Shown here in pieces: positions 20,205-29,201 of a stretch of 64,000 nt of DNA. Positions within the stretch are counted from its first letter, which is position 1. The number at the start of each line of letters is the position of its first letter. A program made the translations under genes and the position numbers. The notes beneath the pieces are model-generated. The model saw only the letters and a list, made by a program, of their open reading frames with translations. It had not been told where the DNA came from and made no database searches. This DNA comes from CAVVFX01 sp963747535. GTDB taxonomy: Bacteria > Acidobacteriota > Terriglobia > Bryobacterales > Bryobacteraceae. The stretch covers positions 1,054,001 through 1,118,000 of the forward strand of contig CAVVFX010000006.1 in NCBI GenBank assembly GCA_963747535.1, written 5' to 3'.

Positions 20205-20434
20205 CAACCCAGAAGGGCTATTCCGTATAGGTAAGCCGCAAAAACCGGCTGCTCCGCAGCCGCGGGACTTTGGCCATTTGAATTTCAAACTTCTTGCGAG
20301 GCAGCGGGCACTTGTAATGGCGAAAGCTCGTTTTTCCAGCTTCGTCTCGCCTGGTCGGGTGAGAGGCAAAGCCGCAAGAACAGCCGCAACCCAGGCCGCT
20401 TCGCACACCAAAGCCTACCGCTTGGGAGACAAGG

Positions 20435-20476
20435 GCGACCAGGGGGTCGCATGCGGACGCGGGCGTCCGCCCCACA
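20435..20476 (+). repeat. 42-bp double-hairpin repeat, copy A
   Basis: There are two adjacent small hairpins: GCGACC-aggg-GGTCGC and GCGGACG-cggg-CGTCCGC, followed by CCCACA. A second copy at 33595 matches at 39 of 42 positions, and the changes are mainly in loops. Both copies lie between genes. Confidence 0.75.
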
Positions 20477-20506
20477 AAAGGCCAAAGCCGAGCGGGTGCT
20501 CCGCAG

Positions 20507-20538
20507 CCGACCACAAAAAACAGTGGTTTGCCCTACGG
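20507..20538. repeat. REP-like palindrome, copy 3
   Basis: This is a shorter copy running CCGACCAC, an A-run, then GTGGTTTGCCCTACGG. It ends about 40 bases beyond the stop of the TIGR03437-type gene, so it may help 3' end formation of that transcript. Confidence 0.65.
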
Positions 20539-20580
20539 CAGGCCAACAGCCTACTCCACGGAATTCTTCGCGCGCCCTCG

Positions 20581-22293
20581 CTACTCCTTGACATTAGTGG
20601 CCCTGGGGATGTACTGGACCGGTGCGGTATCGCCGACCTGGTAGGTGAAGTATCCCGTCTCCAGGCCGGGCGCCTGAAAACGGCTCTGTCCGATCGTGGA
20701 GACAGACAGCAGACCGACCGACGAACTGGTGGTGGGCAGCCACGAGAGCACGTAACTCGGAACCTGAAATACCTGCGCGGACGACAGCGCAGTACACACG
20801 AAAACCGCGCCGAGGTTCGTATTCACGTCGGCCGACAGACCGAAGATCTGGACCAGGCTATTGGGGTCGGCTGAGGTCCAGGCGAGAACCAGATTCGTGT
20901 TCGTGGGGATGGTCGAACTGCCGCCCTGGATCCCCTGAGGCCCACCGGGGACAGTGAGCGCTCCCTGGAACCCCCCCACATCTGCTCCGCCGCCGCCATT
21001 ATTGAGGTTATAGGCGCCCGGGTCGACCAAAGGCGTAGTGGTGCTCGATAACGTGGAATAAGTGATTTGCCCCGCGACTTGCGCGACCTGTTGCGCGCCG
21101 TCAGGGCCGCTCAGGTTGATCACCGGGCCCGCGTCAATTGGCGTGCCCAGGACCGACTGCGGCACCGGCTGTGTATTCGGGCCGACCGTGATCACGGTGC
21201 AACCGCCCGGCGACGGGTTGGCTCCCGGCGCGCTATGAAACTCTTGCGGCGTCATATTCACGAAGTTGGCGGTGACGGTATCGCTGCGGCCGGTCGTGCC
21301 ATCCGGCAAAAACGTGGTCAGGTTGGTCACCGAGACCGTGCCGATGCGGGCTGCCTGGTCGGTCAGGATCTGTTGCAGGTCAGCCTGCGAATATCCCATC
21401 GCAGGATCGGAGCAAAGGGTCCCGCTGGGATCGATGGACATGGTGGTGATATTGCTGGTGACGCCGTCCGTCACAACCGTCACGGGGACGTAGCACCCTT
21501 GGACATTGTGCGGGATCTGAACTTCGATGGTATCGACGCCGGCGTAGCTCACGCCGTTGCTGATGAAGCGGCCGATGTAGTCCTGCCCGACCTCGAAGGT
21601 AGCGATCTGGCCGCCAATATATACGGTGAAGTCCAACGCCGAGAGTCCGACGACGACGCCGTTTGTGGGCCCCTGGCTTTCGTCACCGTTGACGGCACCC
21701 AGGCCGGTGCCGAATAGCAGAATGGTCTGCCCCGCTACCGCCGGCGAATCGAACCGGTTTGCGACAAGGCTACCGGAGGTGGTTATCTGGTAGATGAGGG
21801 AAGGTCCGTAGCCGATACCCGGACCTCCGCCGAGCTGGCCGTACGTGAACGCGCCGAAAGCTCGCGGAACGACGTGAACCCTCCCGGACGGTGCGCTGGT
21901 CTGCCCGTTGTAAGTGACGCTGACAGTGTACGCCAGAGGCTGCGTCGACGACGGCACAATAGCGGCCAGCATGGTGGGAGATTCATACAGCATGATGGCG
22001 TTCACCGTCGCGGCACTGCCCTGACCGGGGGCGGCCGACAACTGTACGGTCGTGCCGTTTAGCCCCGCGGAGGTTGGCAGGGGGTAAGTGGCGTTTTGGA
22101 GCAGGCTCAGGGGAGCCGGGTTGGGGGCCCCGAGTCCCGTCCCGCTGACGACGAATATAGACCCCGGCGCCAGGCCGCTGTTGGGCAGGCCATCAGGCGC
22201 AAGGCTGGCGATATTGGCGACACCGCCAGGACTGATTACAGGTTGTGCGATGGCTGCCAGGGAAAAGACTAAGAAGACGAATATGTGCCTCAA
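20581..22293 (-). CDS. Secreted protein with TIGR03437-type (Solibacter) domains
   Basis: The product has 570 residues with an N-terminal signal peptide (MRHIFVFLVFSLAAIAQPVI). The first part shows the Ig-like pattern PGSIFVVSGTGLGAPNPAPL ... MLYESPTMLAAIVPSSTQP, repeated as ILLFGTGLGAVNGDESQGPT ... YAGVDTIEVQIPHNVQGCYV. That arrangement is characteristic of the TIGR03437 family abundant in Ca. Solibacter. The C-terminal 250 residues are Gly/Thr/Ser-rich and unassigned. It is probably exported; its function is unknown. It is flanked by repeats on the 3' side. Confidence 0.8.
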   Translation of the reverse strand: MRHIFVFLVFSLAAIAQPVISPGGVANIASLAPDGLPNSGLAPGSIFVVSGTGLGAPNPAPLSLLQNATYPLPTSAGLNGTTVQLSAAPGQGSAATVNAIMLYESPTMLAAIVPSSTQPLAYTVSVTYNGQTSAPSGRVHVVPRAFGAFTYGQLGGGPGIGYGPSLIYQITTSGSLVANRFDSPAVAGQTILLFGTGLGAVNGDESQGPTNGVVVGLSALDFTVYIGGQIATFEVGQDYIGRFISNGVSYAGVDTIEVQIPHNVQGCYVPVTVVTDGVTSNITTMSIDPSGTLCSDPAMGYSQADLQQILTDQAARIGTVSVTNLTTFLPDGTTGRSDTVTANFVNMTPQEFHSAPGANPSPGGCTVITVGPNTQPVPQSVLGTPIDAGPVINLSGPDGAQQVAQVAGQITYSTLSSTTTPLVDPGAYNLNNGGGGADVGGFQGALTVPGGPQGIQGGSSTIPTNTNLVLAWTSADPNSLVQIFGLSADVNTNLGAVFVCTALSSAQVFQVPSYVLSWLPTTSSSVGLLSVSTIGQSRFQAPGLETGYFTYQVGDTAPVQYIPRATNVKE

Positions 22294-22384
22294 GATTCCT
22301 CCGTTGTGGCATTTATTATAGGCGAAGTTGGCTAAACCGCTGTAGTACCAAAAGCGGATCGGTTTTCTCCCGCACGCCCACCGG

Positions 22385-23725
22385 CTAAGCGAGCAGTTTT
22401 CCGTTCATCCGCACGTTGTGCATTTCCAGATTGTCAGTATTGGCAATCCTGGAGGGCATGGCCGTGCTGTCGACCGAGATGTTCTTAAAGAATATCCCGG
22501 AGATCGGTTTGGCCGCGGTCCCCACGGAATAGATGCCGCACTTGCGCGCCGTCTTGCAACTCAGATCTTCGAATTGGAAGTTGCGATAGAGCGAGGGGTA
22601 GCGGTGCTGCGTGATCCCTTTATAATCGGTTTCGATCTTGATGAACCAGTCGCAGGCTTCCACCGTGTTTGCGCGCATCCAGATTCCTTCGACCGCGCCG
22701 CCGCGATCGCTGTTGCTCTTCACGTAAAGCGCCGACTCGACATCGCCTACTTTATTGTTCTCGATAAACACATTACGCACGCTGCCGGACATCTCGCTGC
22801 CCACGCAGTAGCCGTTCGCACGGGAGCGGATGCCGGAGCATCGCCGCACTACAATGTTTTCGCAAGGCGCCAAGTCCCAGGCATCCTGGTCGCGACCGGC
22901 CTTGATGGCGATGTTATCGTCGGCGGTATCGAAGACGCAATCTTCGATGAGGACGTCGCGGCAGGAATCGGGATCGACGCCGTCATCGTTGGTCGTGCCG
23001 GGCAGAACACGGATGCCGCGTACCGTCACGTTGCTGCAGAAGACGGGGTGCACGGTCCAGAACGGGCTATCTTTAAAAGTGACCCCCTCGATCAGCAGAT
23101 TTCGGCATTCATATGCCTGGAACATGCCGGGGCGAAGATAATGGCCCGCGCCGAAAATGCGTTTGTCCAGCGGCGCGAGCTCCGTGCCCATTTGGCGGAG
23201 CGCTTCCTGATCCGGCGTCTGTTTGCGCTTCCATTCGTGCCAGAACCGGCTGGCCTGGCCGTCAAATGTGCCGCGCCCCGTGATTGCGATATTGTCCTGC
23301 CCGCGAGCGTAGATCAGGGGCGAATAGTTATGGCAGCGGGTTCCTTCCCAGCGGACCAGCACAGGCGGCAGGTAATCGCCGGGATTGGTACCGAACCGGA
23401 TCGTGCTGCCTTCGGCCAGGTGCAGGTTGACGTTGGCGGCGAGGTGAATGGGTCCGTTGCACAACCAGGTTCCTGCGGGAACTACCACCCGCCCTCCGCC
23501 GGAAGCATGGCATTGGGCGATCGCTTTGGCTATGGCGGCCCGGCAATCGCTTTGGCCGCCCGTTGCGTCATAGCTGCGAATCACAATATCGCGATCTGGA
23601 AAACGGGGAGGCTGAATCCGGGCCAGGATGCCCGGCACCGAAGCCCAACCGTCGGACGGCTGCGCCCGCAATGTCACGGCGGTACCAAGCATGCCGGCTC
23701 GCCCTAAGAAATCTCGGCGGCGCAT
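22385..23725 (-). CDS. Glycoside hydrolase family 28 (polygalacturonase-like)
   Basis: The product has 446 residues from ATG 23725, chosen because it begins MRRRDFLGRAGMLGTAV, a twin-arginine type signal. The body is a right-handed beta-helix. GH28 catalytic features are visible as TTNDDGVDPDSCRDVLIEDC (the NTDG-type Asp), DTADDNIAIKAGRD (the paired Asp) and, less canonically, SEMSGSVRNV where the G-H-G motif is expected. It probably acts on pectin-like or other uronic polysaccharides in the periplasm. The missing canonical His leaves the exact activity uncertain. Confidence 0.8.
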   Translation of the reverse strand: MRRRDFLGRAGMLGTAVTLRAQPSDGWASVPGILARIQPPRFPDRDIVIRSYDATGGQSDCRAAIAKAIAQCHASGGGRVVVPAGTWLCNGPIHLAANVNLHLAEGSTIRFGTNPGDYLPPVLVRWEGTRCHNYSPLIYARGQDNIAITGRGTFDGQASRFWHEWKRKQTPDQEALRQMGTELAPLDKRIFGAGHYLRPGMFQAYECRNLLIEGVTFKDSPFWTVHPVFCSNVTVRGIRVLPGTTNDDGVDPDSCRDVLIEDCVFDTADDNIAIKAGRDQDAWDLAPCENIVVRRCSGIRSRANGYCVGSEMSGSVRNVFIENNKVGDVESALYVKSNSDRGGAVEGIWMRANTVEACDWFIKIETDYKGITQHRYPSLYRNFQFEDLSCKTARKCGIYSVGTAAKPISGIFFKNISVDSTAMPSRIANTDNLEMHNVRMNGKLLA

Positions 23726-23757
23726 ATCGTTAAACTCCCTGCACGATAATACCCCCT

Positions 23758-23940
23758 CCAGAAACTGCGGCAAAACTTCGCTCGCGGCGGCAAAGGTGCA
23801 AGTTTCAGACTCATTGGACCGCGACCTGCCCGGCGGTTTAGCGGTCGGTTAGCGGCTCCCCAGAAACTGCGGCCAAACTTCGCTCGCGGCGGCAAAGGGG
23901 AAAGTTTCAGACACATTGGACCGCAACCTTCCCCGCGGTT
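23758..23940. repeat. Two direct repeats of about 80 bp, period 102
   Basis: CCAGAAACTGCGG begins copies at 23758 and 23860. Each continues through ACTTCGCTCGCGGCGGCAAA, AGTTTCAGA, CATTGGACCGC and CCGCGGTT-like ends. They are about 85 percent alike and separated by about 21 bases. They lie directly upstream of the GH28 gene, in the 302-base gap 23726-24027 that otherwise shows nothing coding. Confidence 0.8.
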
Positions 23941-24027
23941 AGCGCTGAACGCAATCAGCGGCGGTCCTTGAACAGCGTTGCGGGCGGGTCGTTTTCTCCA
24001 GATGGAGCGGACAGGCTGCTTGATTTG

Positions 24028-24927
24028 TTAAACGAACTCGGAATTTATCGAAGCTGCCAGCCGAAAAGTATTGGCGTGCGCCTCAACGGTCAATTCGATC
24101 GGTTCCGAATAGCCTCCGCCCAACGTGACAACCACCGGAATGCCCGCGGACCGGCACGCTCCGAACACCAGCCGGTCGCGCTCCTTCAGACCCTCCGCCG
24201 TCAGCGACAGGCGCCCCAGCCGGTCGCTCTCCAGGGCATCCACCCCGGATTGATAGAACACGATCCCTGGACCAAATGCGAGAACCTCCGGCAGGGCTGC
24301 GCGCAGCCGGTCCAGATACACTTCATCGCCGGTATGATCCGGCAACGCGATATCCAGGCGGCTCTCCTGTTTGCGAAACGGGAAATTCGCGGCACCATGC
24401 ATCGAGAACGTGAAGACGCCGGGGTCGTCGCGGAAGATGGACGCTGTGCCATCTCCCTGGTGGACATCCAGATCCACGACCGCGGCGCGCTTCATCCGGT
24501 CCTTCTGTTGCAGGTTGCGGATCGCGATCGCGATATCGTTAAACACACAGAAGCCTGCGCCCTCGCCATACAGCGCGTGATGTGTCCCGCCGGCGAGCGT
24601 ACCGCCCCATCCGCGGGATAACGCGTCTTCGGTCGCGCAAAGCGTCCCGCCCGCGGAGGCAAGAGTGCGCTCCACCAGCCCCTCGGACCATGGAAAACCG
24701 ATTCTCCTGATTGCGCCAGCCGGGAGCCGGCCTTCGACGAACGCCTGGACGTAATCCGGATCGTGGGCCAACGCAATGATGGTAGGATCGGCCATCGGCG
24801 CTGGAGTGAACTCGAGCGCGCCATCGCCAGCCAATAGCTCACGCAGCATGCGATATTTGCGGATAGGAAATTTGTGTCCCGAGGGGAGCGGGAGAACGAA
24901 GTGATCGGTGTAGAAAAGTCGGGCCAG
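24028..24927 (-). CDS. Histone deacetylase-like (arginase-deacetylase fold) protein
   Basis: Family motifs are GGTHHALYGEGAGFCVFNDI (tandem catalytic His), VVDLDVHQGDGTASIF (Zn ligands Asp and His), YQSGVDALESDRLGRLSL and LGGGY. An ATG at 24849 gives 273 residues but omits a conserved N-terminus that is in frame upstream: ARLFYTDHFVLPLPSGHKF then PIRKYR. No ATG, GTG or TTG precedes that block, so a CTG at 24927 is proposed, giving about 299 residues. The likely role is deacetylation of a small molecule or protein lysine; this subfamily is not functionally fixed. Confidence 0.85.
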   Translation of the reverse strand: MARLFYTDHFVLPLPSGHKFPIRKYRMLRELLAGDGALEFTPAPMADPTIIALAHDPDYVQAFVEGRLPAGAIRRIGFPWSEGLVERTLASAGGTLCATEDALSRGWGGTLAGGTHHALYGEGAGFCVFNDIAIAIRNLQQKDRMKRAAVVDLDVHQGDGTASIFRDDPGVFTFSMHGAANFPFRKQESRLDIALPDHTGDEVYLDRLRAALPEVLAFGPGIVFYQSGVDALESDRLGRLSLTAEGLKERDRLVFGACRSAGIPVVVTLGGGYSEPIELTVEAHANTFRLAASINSEFV

Positions 24928-24932
24928 AACCG

Positions 24933-25118
24933 CTAGTTGACCCTCTGACGATGCTGATGCTTAGGCGCCTTGCGGGACTTCTGATATTTCTTGTTCGCCT
25001 TCCGGTGCTGCTTGGCCGCGGCGGTTTTTTGCGAAGCCGGTAATTTAGTCTTCTTCTTCGCCTCCATAGAGGCGCTCATGGCCAGGAGAGCGCAAAAGAC
25101 CAGCAACAGAGTCCGCAT
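24933..25118 (-). CDS. Small secreted Lys/Arg/His-rich protein (61 aa)
   Basis: The product has a clear signal peptide (MRTLLLVFCALLAMSASMEA), then a strongly basic tail containing AKKKTKLPASQKTAAAKQHR and ending HQHRQRVN. The mature part is almost entirely Lys, Arg, His, Ala and Gln. It sits nine bases after the rhomboid stop and five before the proposed start of the deacetylase gene, suggesting one transcript. No family was recognised. It may bind polyanions such as envelope polysaccharide; that is a guess from charge. Confidence 0.7.
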   Translation of the reverse strand: MRTLLLVFCALLAMSASMEAKKKTKLPASQKTAAAKQHRKANKKYQKSRKAPKHQHRQRVN

Positions 25119-25127
25119 GATGCTATC

Positions 25128-25940
25128 TTACTGCGTCATCACCTGAAAATGTAAGTACACTTCGTAAAAACTTACCAATGTTAACAAAACGCACCCTCCG
25201 GCCGCGACCTGCCAGAAGCGTTCCCGCGTATACGTCGAGTGGGCCGGTATGCCCGCGATGTAGCCGAGCACGAAGCCGGACGCGAGACCGCCGACGTGTG
25301 CCGCGTTATCCGTATGGAATATGGGAAGGAAACCAAACGCCAGCCCATACAGGGCCCACCGGAGGTAGAGCTTGCGAATCTGCTGGCCTACCGAACTGGG
25401 GTTAGCGACGCCCAGCGCGATCATCGCGCCGATAAAGCCGAATAGCGCGGCCGACGCCCCGATCGAAACGGTAGGCGACCACCAGGAGCTCAACAGGAAC
25501 CCGGCGGCGGAAGTCAGGACATAGAGTACGATCAGCCGGGCGGGTCCATAGACCATTTCAACCTGCGCCCCCAGGTCGATCAGCACCCACATGTTCATCA
25601 GGATATGCGTCAAGCCGCCATGCAGGAAACCGGCCGTGAAAAGGCGCCACCACTGGTGTTCCTGAAAAATTGCCTGGGTTTCCTTCGCGCCGAAAGCAAA
25701 GAGGACGTAGGGATTGGTGGCGCCTCCAGGGTACATCGACGTCGCCAGATAGAGCCCCCCATTGATGATGAGCAACAGCGTGGTGACGAAACGCGCGTGC
25801 GGGATCCAGCCGGCAATCATGTCGCCTGCGTTGCGCAATTCGATGGCTTTGGGACCTACCCGTTCGCCGCAATACGGGCACTTGCTGTCGCTGGTGGTGA
25901 TGAACGCCCGGCAGTGCGGGCACATTCTGCGCTTGTCCAT
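25128..25940 (-). CDS. Rhomboid-family intramembrane serine protease with zinc ribbon
   Basis: The product has 270 residues. The N-terminus is a zinc ribbon (CPHCRAFITTSDSKCPYCGE), followed by a six-helix rhomboid domain. The nucleophile is in SIGASAALFGFIGAM (GxSx) and the catalytic His in DNAAHVGGLASGFVLGY. The HGGLTHILMNMWVL segment is the usual L1/TM2 signature. A final hydrophobic segment may add a seventh helix. Its substrate is unknown; it is first in a likely operon with a basic exported peptide and a deacetylase-like protein. Confidence 0.88.
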   Translation of the reverse strand: MDKRRMCPHCRAFITTSDSKCPYCGERVGPKAIELRNAGDMIAGWIPHARFVTTLLLIINGGLYLATSMYPGGATNPYVLFAFGAKETQAIFQEHQWWRLFTAGFLHGGLTHILMNMWVLIDLGAQVEMVYGPARLIVLYVLTSAAGFLLSSWWSPTVSIGASAALFGFIGAMIALGVANPSSVGQQIRKLYLRWALYGLAFGFLPIFHTDNAAHVGGLASGFVLGYIAGIPAHSTYTRERFWQVAAGGCVLLTLVSFYEVYLHFQVMTQ

Positions 25941-26002
25941 GGAGTGGCAGCTGTCAAGTTTTCTTGGAACCCAAGGGTTTCCCGACCGTCAGGGGACGTT
26001 CG

Positions 26003-26560
26003 CTAGGCCTCCCGTTCTTTCGCGTATTCGCGGACGAAGGCCTTCTTGCTGGAATGCCGGCGGATTAGCAAACGCACCGCCATTGCCAGTCCCATGACCA
26101 GCTTCGCAATTTCCGAGTATCCATAAGCGGCGTGAAATGCGGCGAAACGCTTGCTGGCCGAAGCGCTGAATTCAAGTTCGCGGCCTAGTTGGGTGATTGC
26201 AGGGGTCAGCTTGAAGCGCTGGACGGCTACCACCAGGAGCATCAGCATGCAGAGCGACATCGCGAATTTCTGGTAGGTTCGGCCAAACAGTAGCACCAGC
26301 AGGAGAGCCAGGCCCAACATCAGCTCAGCCCATTCCCACTGCTCGAACAGGTAACGGTTGGTCTCGCCCGCAAAGTACCGGAGCAACTGCCGCAGGGCAT
26401 CGGGGTCCGACACCTTCCTGGCCGTTTCAACGGCCCGTAGATCGAGCGAACCCATGACGCGGCTGACTGTCTTGAAATTCGTCACCGCGACGAAGTCCAT
26501 AAAGACGCTGACGCCGAGCCAGATACCAAGGATGAGTGTTGCGAAACGATGGAATTGCAT
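26003..26560 (-). CDS. Membrane protein of unknown function (four helices)
   Basis: The product has 185 residues from ATG 26560 (MQFHRFATLILGIWLGVSVF), preferred over an upstream start because the hydrophobic N-terminus then begins properly. Four membrane segments are visible, and FHAAYGYSEIAKLVMGLAMA precedes the last, resembling DUF4149-type proteins. The C-terminus is basic and cytoplasmic. It stands alone between the rhomboid gene and the divergent dehydrogenase. No function is proposed. Confidence 0.6.
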   Translation of the reverse strand: MQFHRFATLILGIWLGVSVFMDFVAVTNFKTVSRVMGSLDLRAVETARKVSDPDALRQLLRYFAGETNRYLFEQWEWAELMLGLALLLVLLFGRTYQKFAMSLCMLMLLVVAVQRFKLTPAITQLGRELEFSASASKRFAAFHAAYGYSEIAKLVMGLAMAVRLLIRRHSSKKAFVREYAKEREA

Positions 26561-26772
26561 TCCATTTTGAATTCTAGCGAACTTTCGTGTAGCACCGACC
26601 AGGATGCTTGACATAACGACCCGCGGGATGCCAGGACCGGGGGGGCCTACCGATTAACATTGCCGAACCTCGACCAGGCCGTCGTGCCCCCCAGGACGTG
26701 CCCGGCAGGCGAAAAGAGCTGCGGCAACGTGCTGGCCCGAAGCCCCACCCCAACCCGCGCTAAAATCTACCA

Positions 26773-27666
26773 ATGGCAAAACTAGGATTTCTTGGATTGG
26801 GGCTGATGGGCTATCCCATGGCCCGCAACTTGATTCGTGCCGGCCACGAAGTCGCCTTATGGTCGAACAACTCCTCCAAGGCTAAGGAACTGGCTGAAAC
26901 GGAAAATGGGATTTTTTGCGCGACCCCGCGCGAGGTCGGAGCGCACGCGGAGTGCATCTTTCTATGCGTAGGCAACGGGCACATGTCGGAAAAGGTGCTG
27001 TTGGGAGACGACGGCGTCATAGCCGGTGCGAAGCCCGGGACGGTGGTTGTGGACGCCAGTACGGTCGGGCCCAGCGAGAGCCGCCGGATCGGCGACCAAC
27101 TTTCAGAATCGGGAGTTCATTTCCTGGATGCGCCCTGTACCGGGTCAACGCCGGGCGCAACTAAAGGAACGCTAACCTTCATGATCGGCGGGGAGAAGGC
27201 GATCTTCGACAAAGTACGCAAATACTTCGAACCGATGGGGAAAAACCTATATTACTGCGGAGCCGCGGGTATGGGACTGCAGGCGAAGCTGACGCAGAAC
27301 CTGATTCTTTGCAATATCATGCAGGCATTCAACGAGGGCATCGTCTTAGCCACCAAAGGCGGCGTCGACCCCCGGCTGATGCTTGAGATCCTGACCAACA
27401 GCGCTGCCAAGTCAGGTCTGATCGACTATAAAGCTCCATTTATCTTCCGGCGGGACTTCACCACTAATTTCTCCGTAAAGTGGATGCATAAGGACATCGG
27501 GCTCATGCTGGAGAACGGTGAAGAGCTCAATGTACCCCTTCCGCTGACCGCTTTGACCCGCCAGATGTTTCAGGCGGCAATTTCAATGGGCCATGGAGAT
27601 GAGGATATCTGCTCTACTATCAAGGTGTTAGAAGAAATATCCGGTGTGGAGGTCGCAGTCGAGTAA
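26773..27666 (+). CDS. Beta-hydroxyacid dehydrogenase family oxidoreductase (NAD(P)-dependent)
   Basis: This 297-residue protein starts with the dinucleotide motif GFLGLGLMGYPMARNLIRAG and has the family substrate motif DAPCTGSTPGATKGTLTFMI, then the catalytic-Lys region GLQAKLTQNLILCNIMQAFN. It is a 3-hydroxyisobutyrate or glyoxylate/succinic semialdehyde reductase type enzyme; the substrate cannot be told. A putative promoter and a structured leader region follow the gene. Confidence 0.88.
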   Translation: MAKLGFLGLGLMGYPMARNLIRAGHEVALWSNNSSKAKELAETENGIFCATPREVGAHAECIFLCVGNGHMSEKVLLGDDGVIAGAKPGTVVVDASTVGPSESRRIGDQLSESGVHFLDAPCTGSTPGATKGTLTFMIGGEKAIFDKVRKYFEPMGKNLYYCGAAGMGLQAKLTQNLILCNIMQAFNEGIVLATKGGVDPRLMLEILTNSAAKSGLIDYKAPFIFRRDFTTNFSVKWMHKDIGLMLENGEELNVPLPLTALTRQMFQAAISMGHGDEDICSTIKVLEEISGVEVAVE

Positions 27667-27684
27667 AAAAAATACAAATTTTGG

Positions 27685-27812
27685 TTGCATTCTTCCGCCA
27701 GATATTCTAATATTGGAATCAAGCCGGGGGGATATAAAACTCCCACCAAAGCGAGACTAACCTCTAAGAAAGACCCCTGAAGCAATCTCCCCGGCGCCCG
27801 CAAGGGTCTTTC
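27685..27812 (+). promoter_or_regulatory. Putative promoter and structured RNA region upstream of dxr
   Basis: TTGCAT (27685-27690) and TAATAT (27708-27713) are 17 bases apart, resembling a housekeeping promoter. Downstream, GAAAGACCC (27768-27776) pairs with GGGTCTTTC (27804-27812) over nine bases around a C/G-rich loop, and GGGGG/CTCCC pair just before. No coding frame is credible in the 291-base gap 27667-27957. It could be a 5' leader of dxr or a small RNA; evidence is by inspection only. Confidence 0.35.
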
Positions 27813-27957
27813 CTGTGTACAAACCCACGAAGCACGTTGCCAGCCAAAGCCGAGACACGGTCCCGAGCTACCCTGAAAAAACGTAGTCCGAGGGTTCCTT
27901 TCAAACTTCTATCCGGAAAACCCCGCTTTGCATGATATGATTTGTAAAGTGTTAGAA

Positions 27958-29196
27958 ATGCAGAACATTACCATACTGGGCTGCACCGGTTCCATCGGCA
28001 CCAACACGCTGGATGTGGTGCGTCAGAATCGCCACCGTTACGAGGTGTTCGCGCTGGCGGCGGGGCAGAACATCGACCTGCTTTGCTCCCAAATTCAGGA
28101 ATTCCGGCCCAAGGTGGCTGTTACGGCTTCCGATTCCGGAAGAACCGCGCTGACGAAACAACTCGAGGCGTCGGGTCTGGGTCGTGGGGAGTGGCCGGAG
28201 TTGCTCGCCGGACCCGAAGCGCTGGTACGGATTTCCGTAGCGCCCGAGGTGTTTGCTGTCATGTCCTCGATTGTCGGTGTAGCGGGACTGGAAGCCACTT
28301 ACGCTGCGGTACGGGCAGGCAAACGGGTTGGACTCGCCAATAAAGAAGTGCTGGTTTCCGGCGGCCGACTGGTTATGGCCGCGGTGAAGGAAACCGGGTG
28401 CGAGTTGATTCCGGTGGATTCGGAACATAACGGTGCCCATCAGTGTCTGCGCGCCGGCGCTCGAGGCGAGGCTACTAAATTGATTCTGACGGCCAGCGGC
28501 GGTCCATTTCGGGACACTCCGCGGGACGTTATGGCTGGCGTGACTCCGGCGCAGGCGCTAAAGCATCCAACATGGAAGATGGGGAACCGCATCACTATCG
28601 ATTGCGCCACGTTGATGAACAAGGGCTTCGAGGTAATTGAAGCCTGCTGGCTGTTCGATTTCGAACCCAGCGACGTGGAAGTGGTGGTTCACCCCCAGTC
28701 GACCGTGCATGCCATGGTGGAATACAACGATGGCAGCGTGATTGCACAAGTGTGTGCGACAGACATGCGAATGCCGATTCAGTACGCGTTGACGTGGCCG
28801 GAGAGAAGTCACGCTCCCGTACCCAAGATCGACTGGAGCGAAACGCGCAAATGGGATTTCAGCGCGCCGGACTTCGACCGGTTCCCTTTGTTAAAGCTGG
28901 CGTATCAGTGTCAGGAAGCGGTGCGGGAGACGGGAAGCTCGGCCACCTGTACGCTGAACGCGGCCGACGAGATCGCTGTCGAGGCTTTTCTTGCGGAACG
29001 GATCGGGTATCTACAGATCGCCGCGATCGTAGAAGAGACGTTGCAGCGCGTACCGGACCGGCAAGCGAATTCCATTAGCGATATCCTTTGTATAGACGAA
29101 GAGTCGCGCGCCAAGGCTCGCGAATTAGTAGCGCGGGCAGCCGGCGCCCGAGTAACGGAAGGAAAGATCCGGCTGAGAGAACCGGCGCGAGCATAA
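27958..29196 (+). CDS. dxr: 1-deoxy-D-xylulose 5-phosphate reductoisomerase
   Basis: The product has about 412 residues from ATG 27958; the ten codons upstream of it do not belong to the family. NADPH motif ITILGCTGSIGTNTLDVV, metal and substrate motifs NKEVLVSGG, IPVDSEHNGAHQCL, TASGGPFRDTPRD and MNKGFEVIEACWLFD are present. It makes 2-C-methyl-D-erythritol 4-phosphate in the non-mevalonate isoprenoid pathway. The rseP gene follows after five bases, the classic dxr-rseP pairing. Confidence 0.96.
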   Translation: MQNITILGCTGSIGTNTLDVVRQNRHRYEVFALAAGQNIDLLCSQIQEFRPKVAVTASDSGRTALTKQLEASGLGRGEWPELLAGPEALVRISVAPEVFAVMSSIVGVAGLEATYAAVRAGKRVGLANKEVLVSGGRLVMAAVKETGCELIPVDSEHNGAHQCLRAGARGEATKLILTASGGPFRDTPRDVMAGVTPAQALKHPTWKMGNRITIDCATLMNKGFEVIEACWLFDFEPSDVEVVVHPQSTVHAMVEYNDGSVIAQVCATDMRMPIQYALTWPERSHAPVPKIDWSETRKWDFSAPDFDRFPLLKLAYQCQEAVRETGSSATCTLNAADEIAVEAFLAERIGYLQIAAIVEETLQRVPDRQANSISDILCIDEESRAKARELVARAAGARVTEGKIRLREPARA

Positions 29197-29201
29197 TATC
29201 C

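Noticed and set aside
23758..23940. Possible CRISPR-like direct repeats
   Set aside because: Only two copies of about 80 bp with a 21-base gap and no cas genes nearby; too long and too few for an array.
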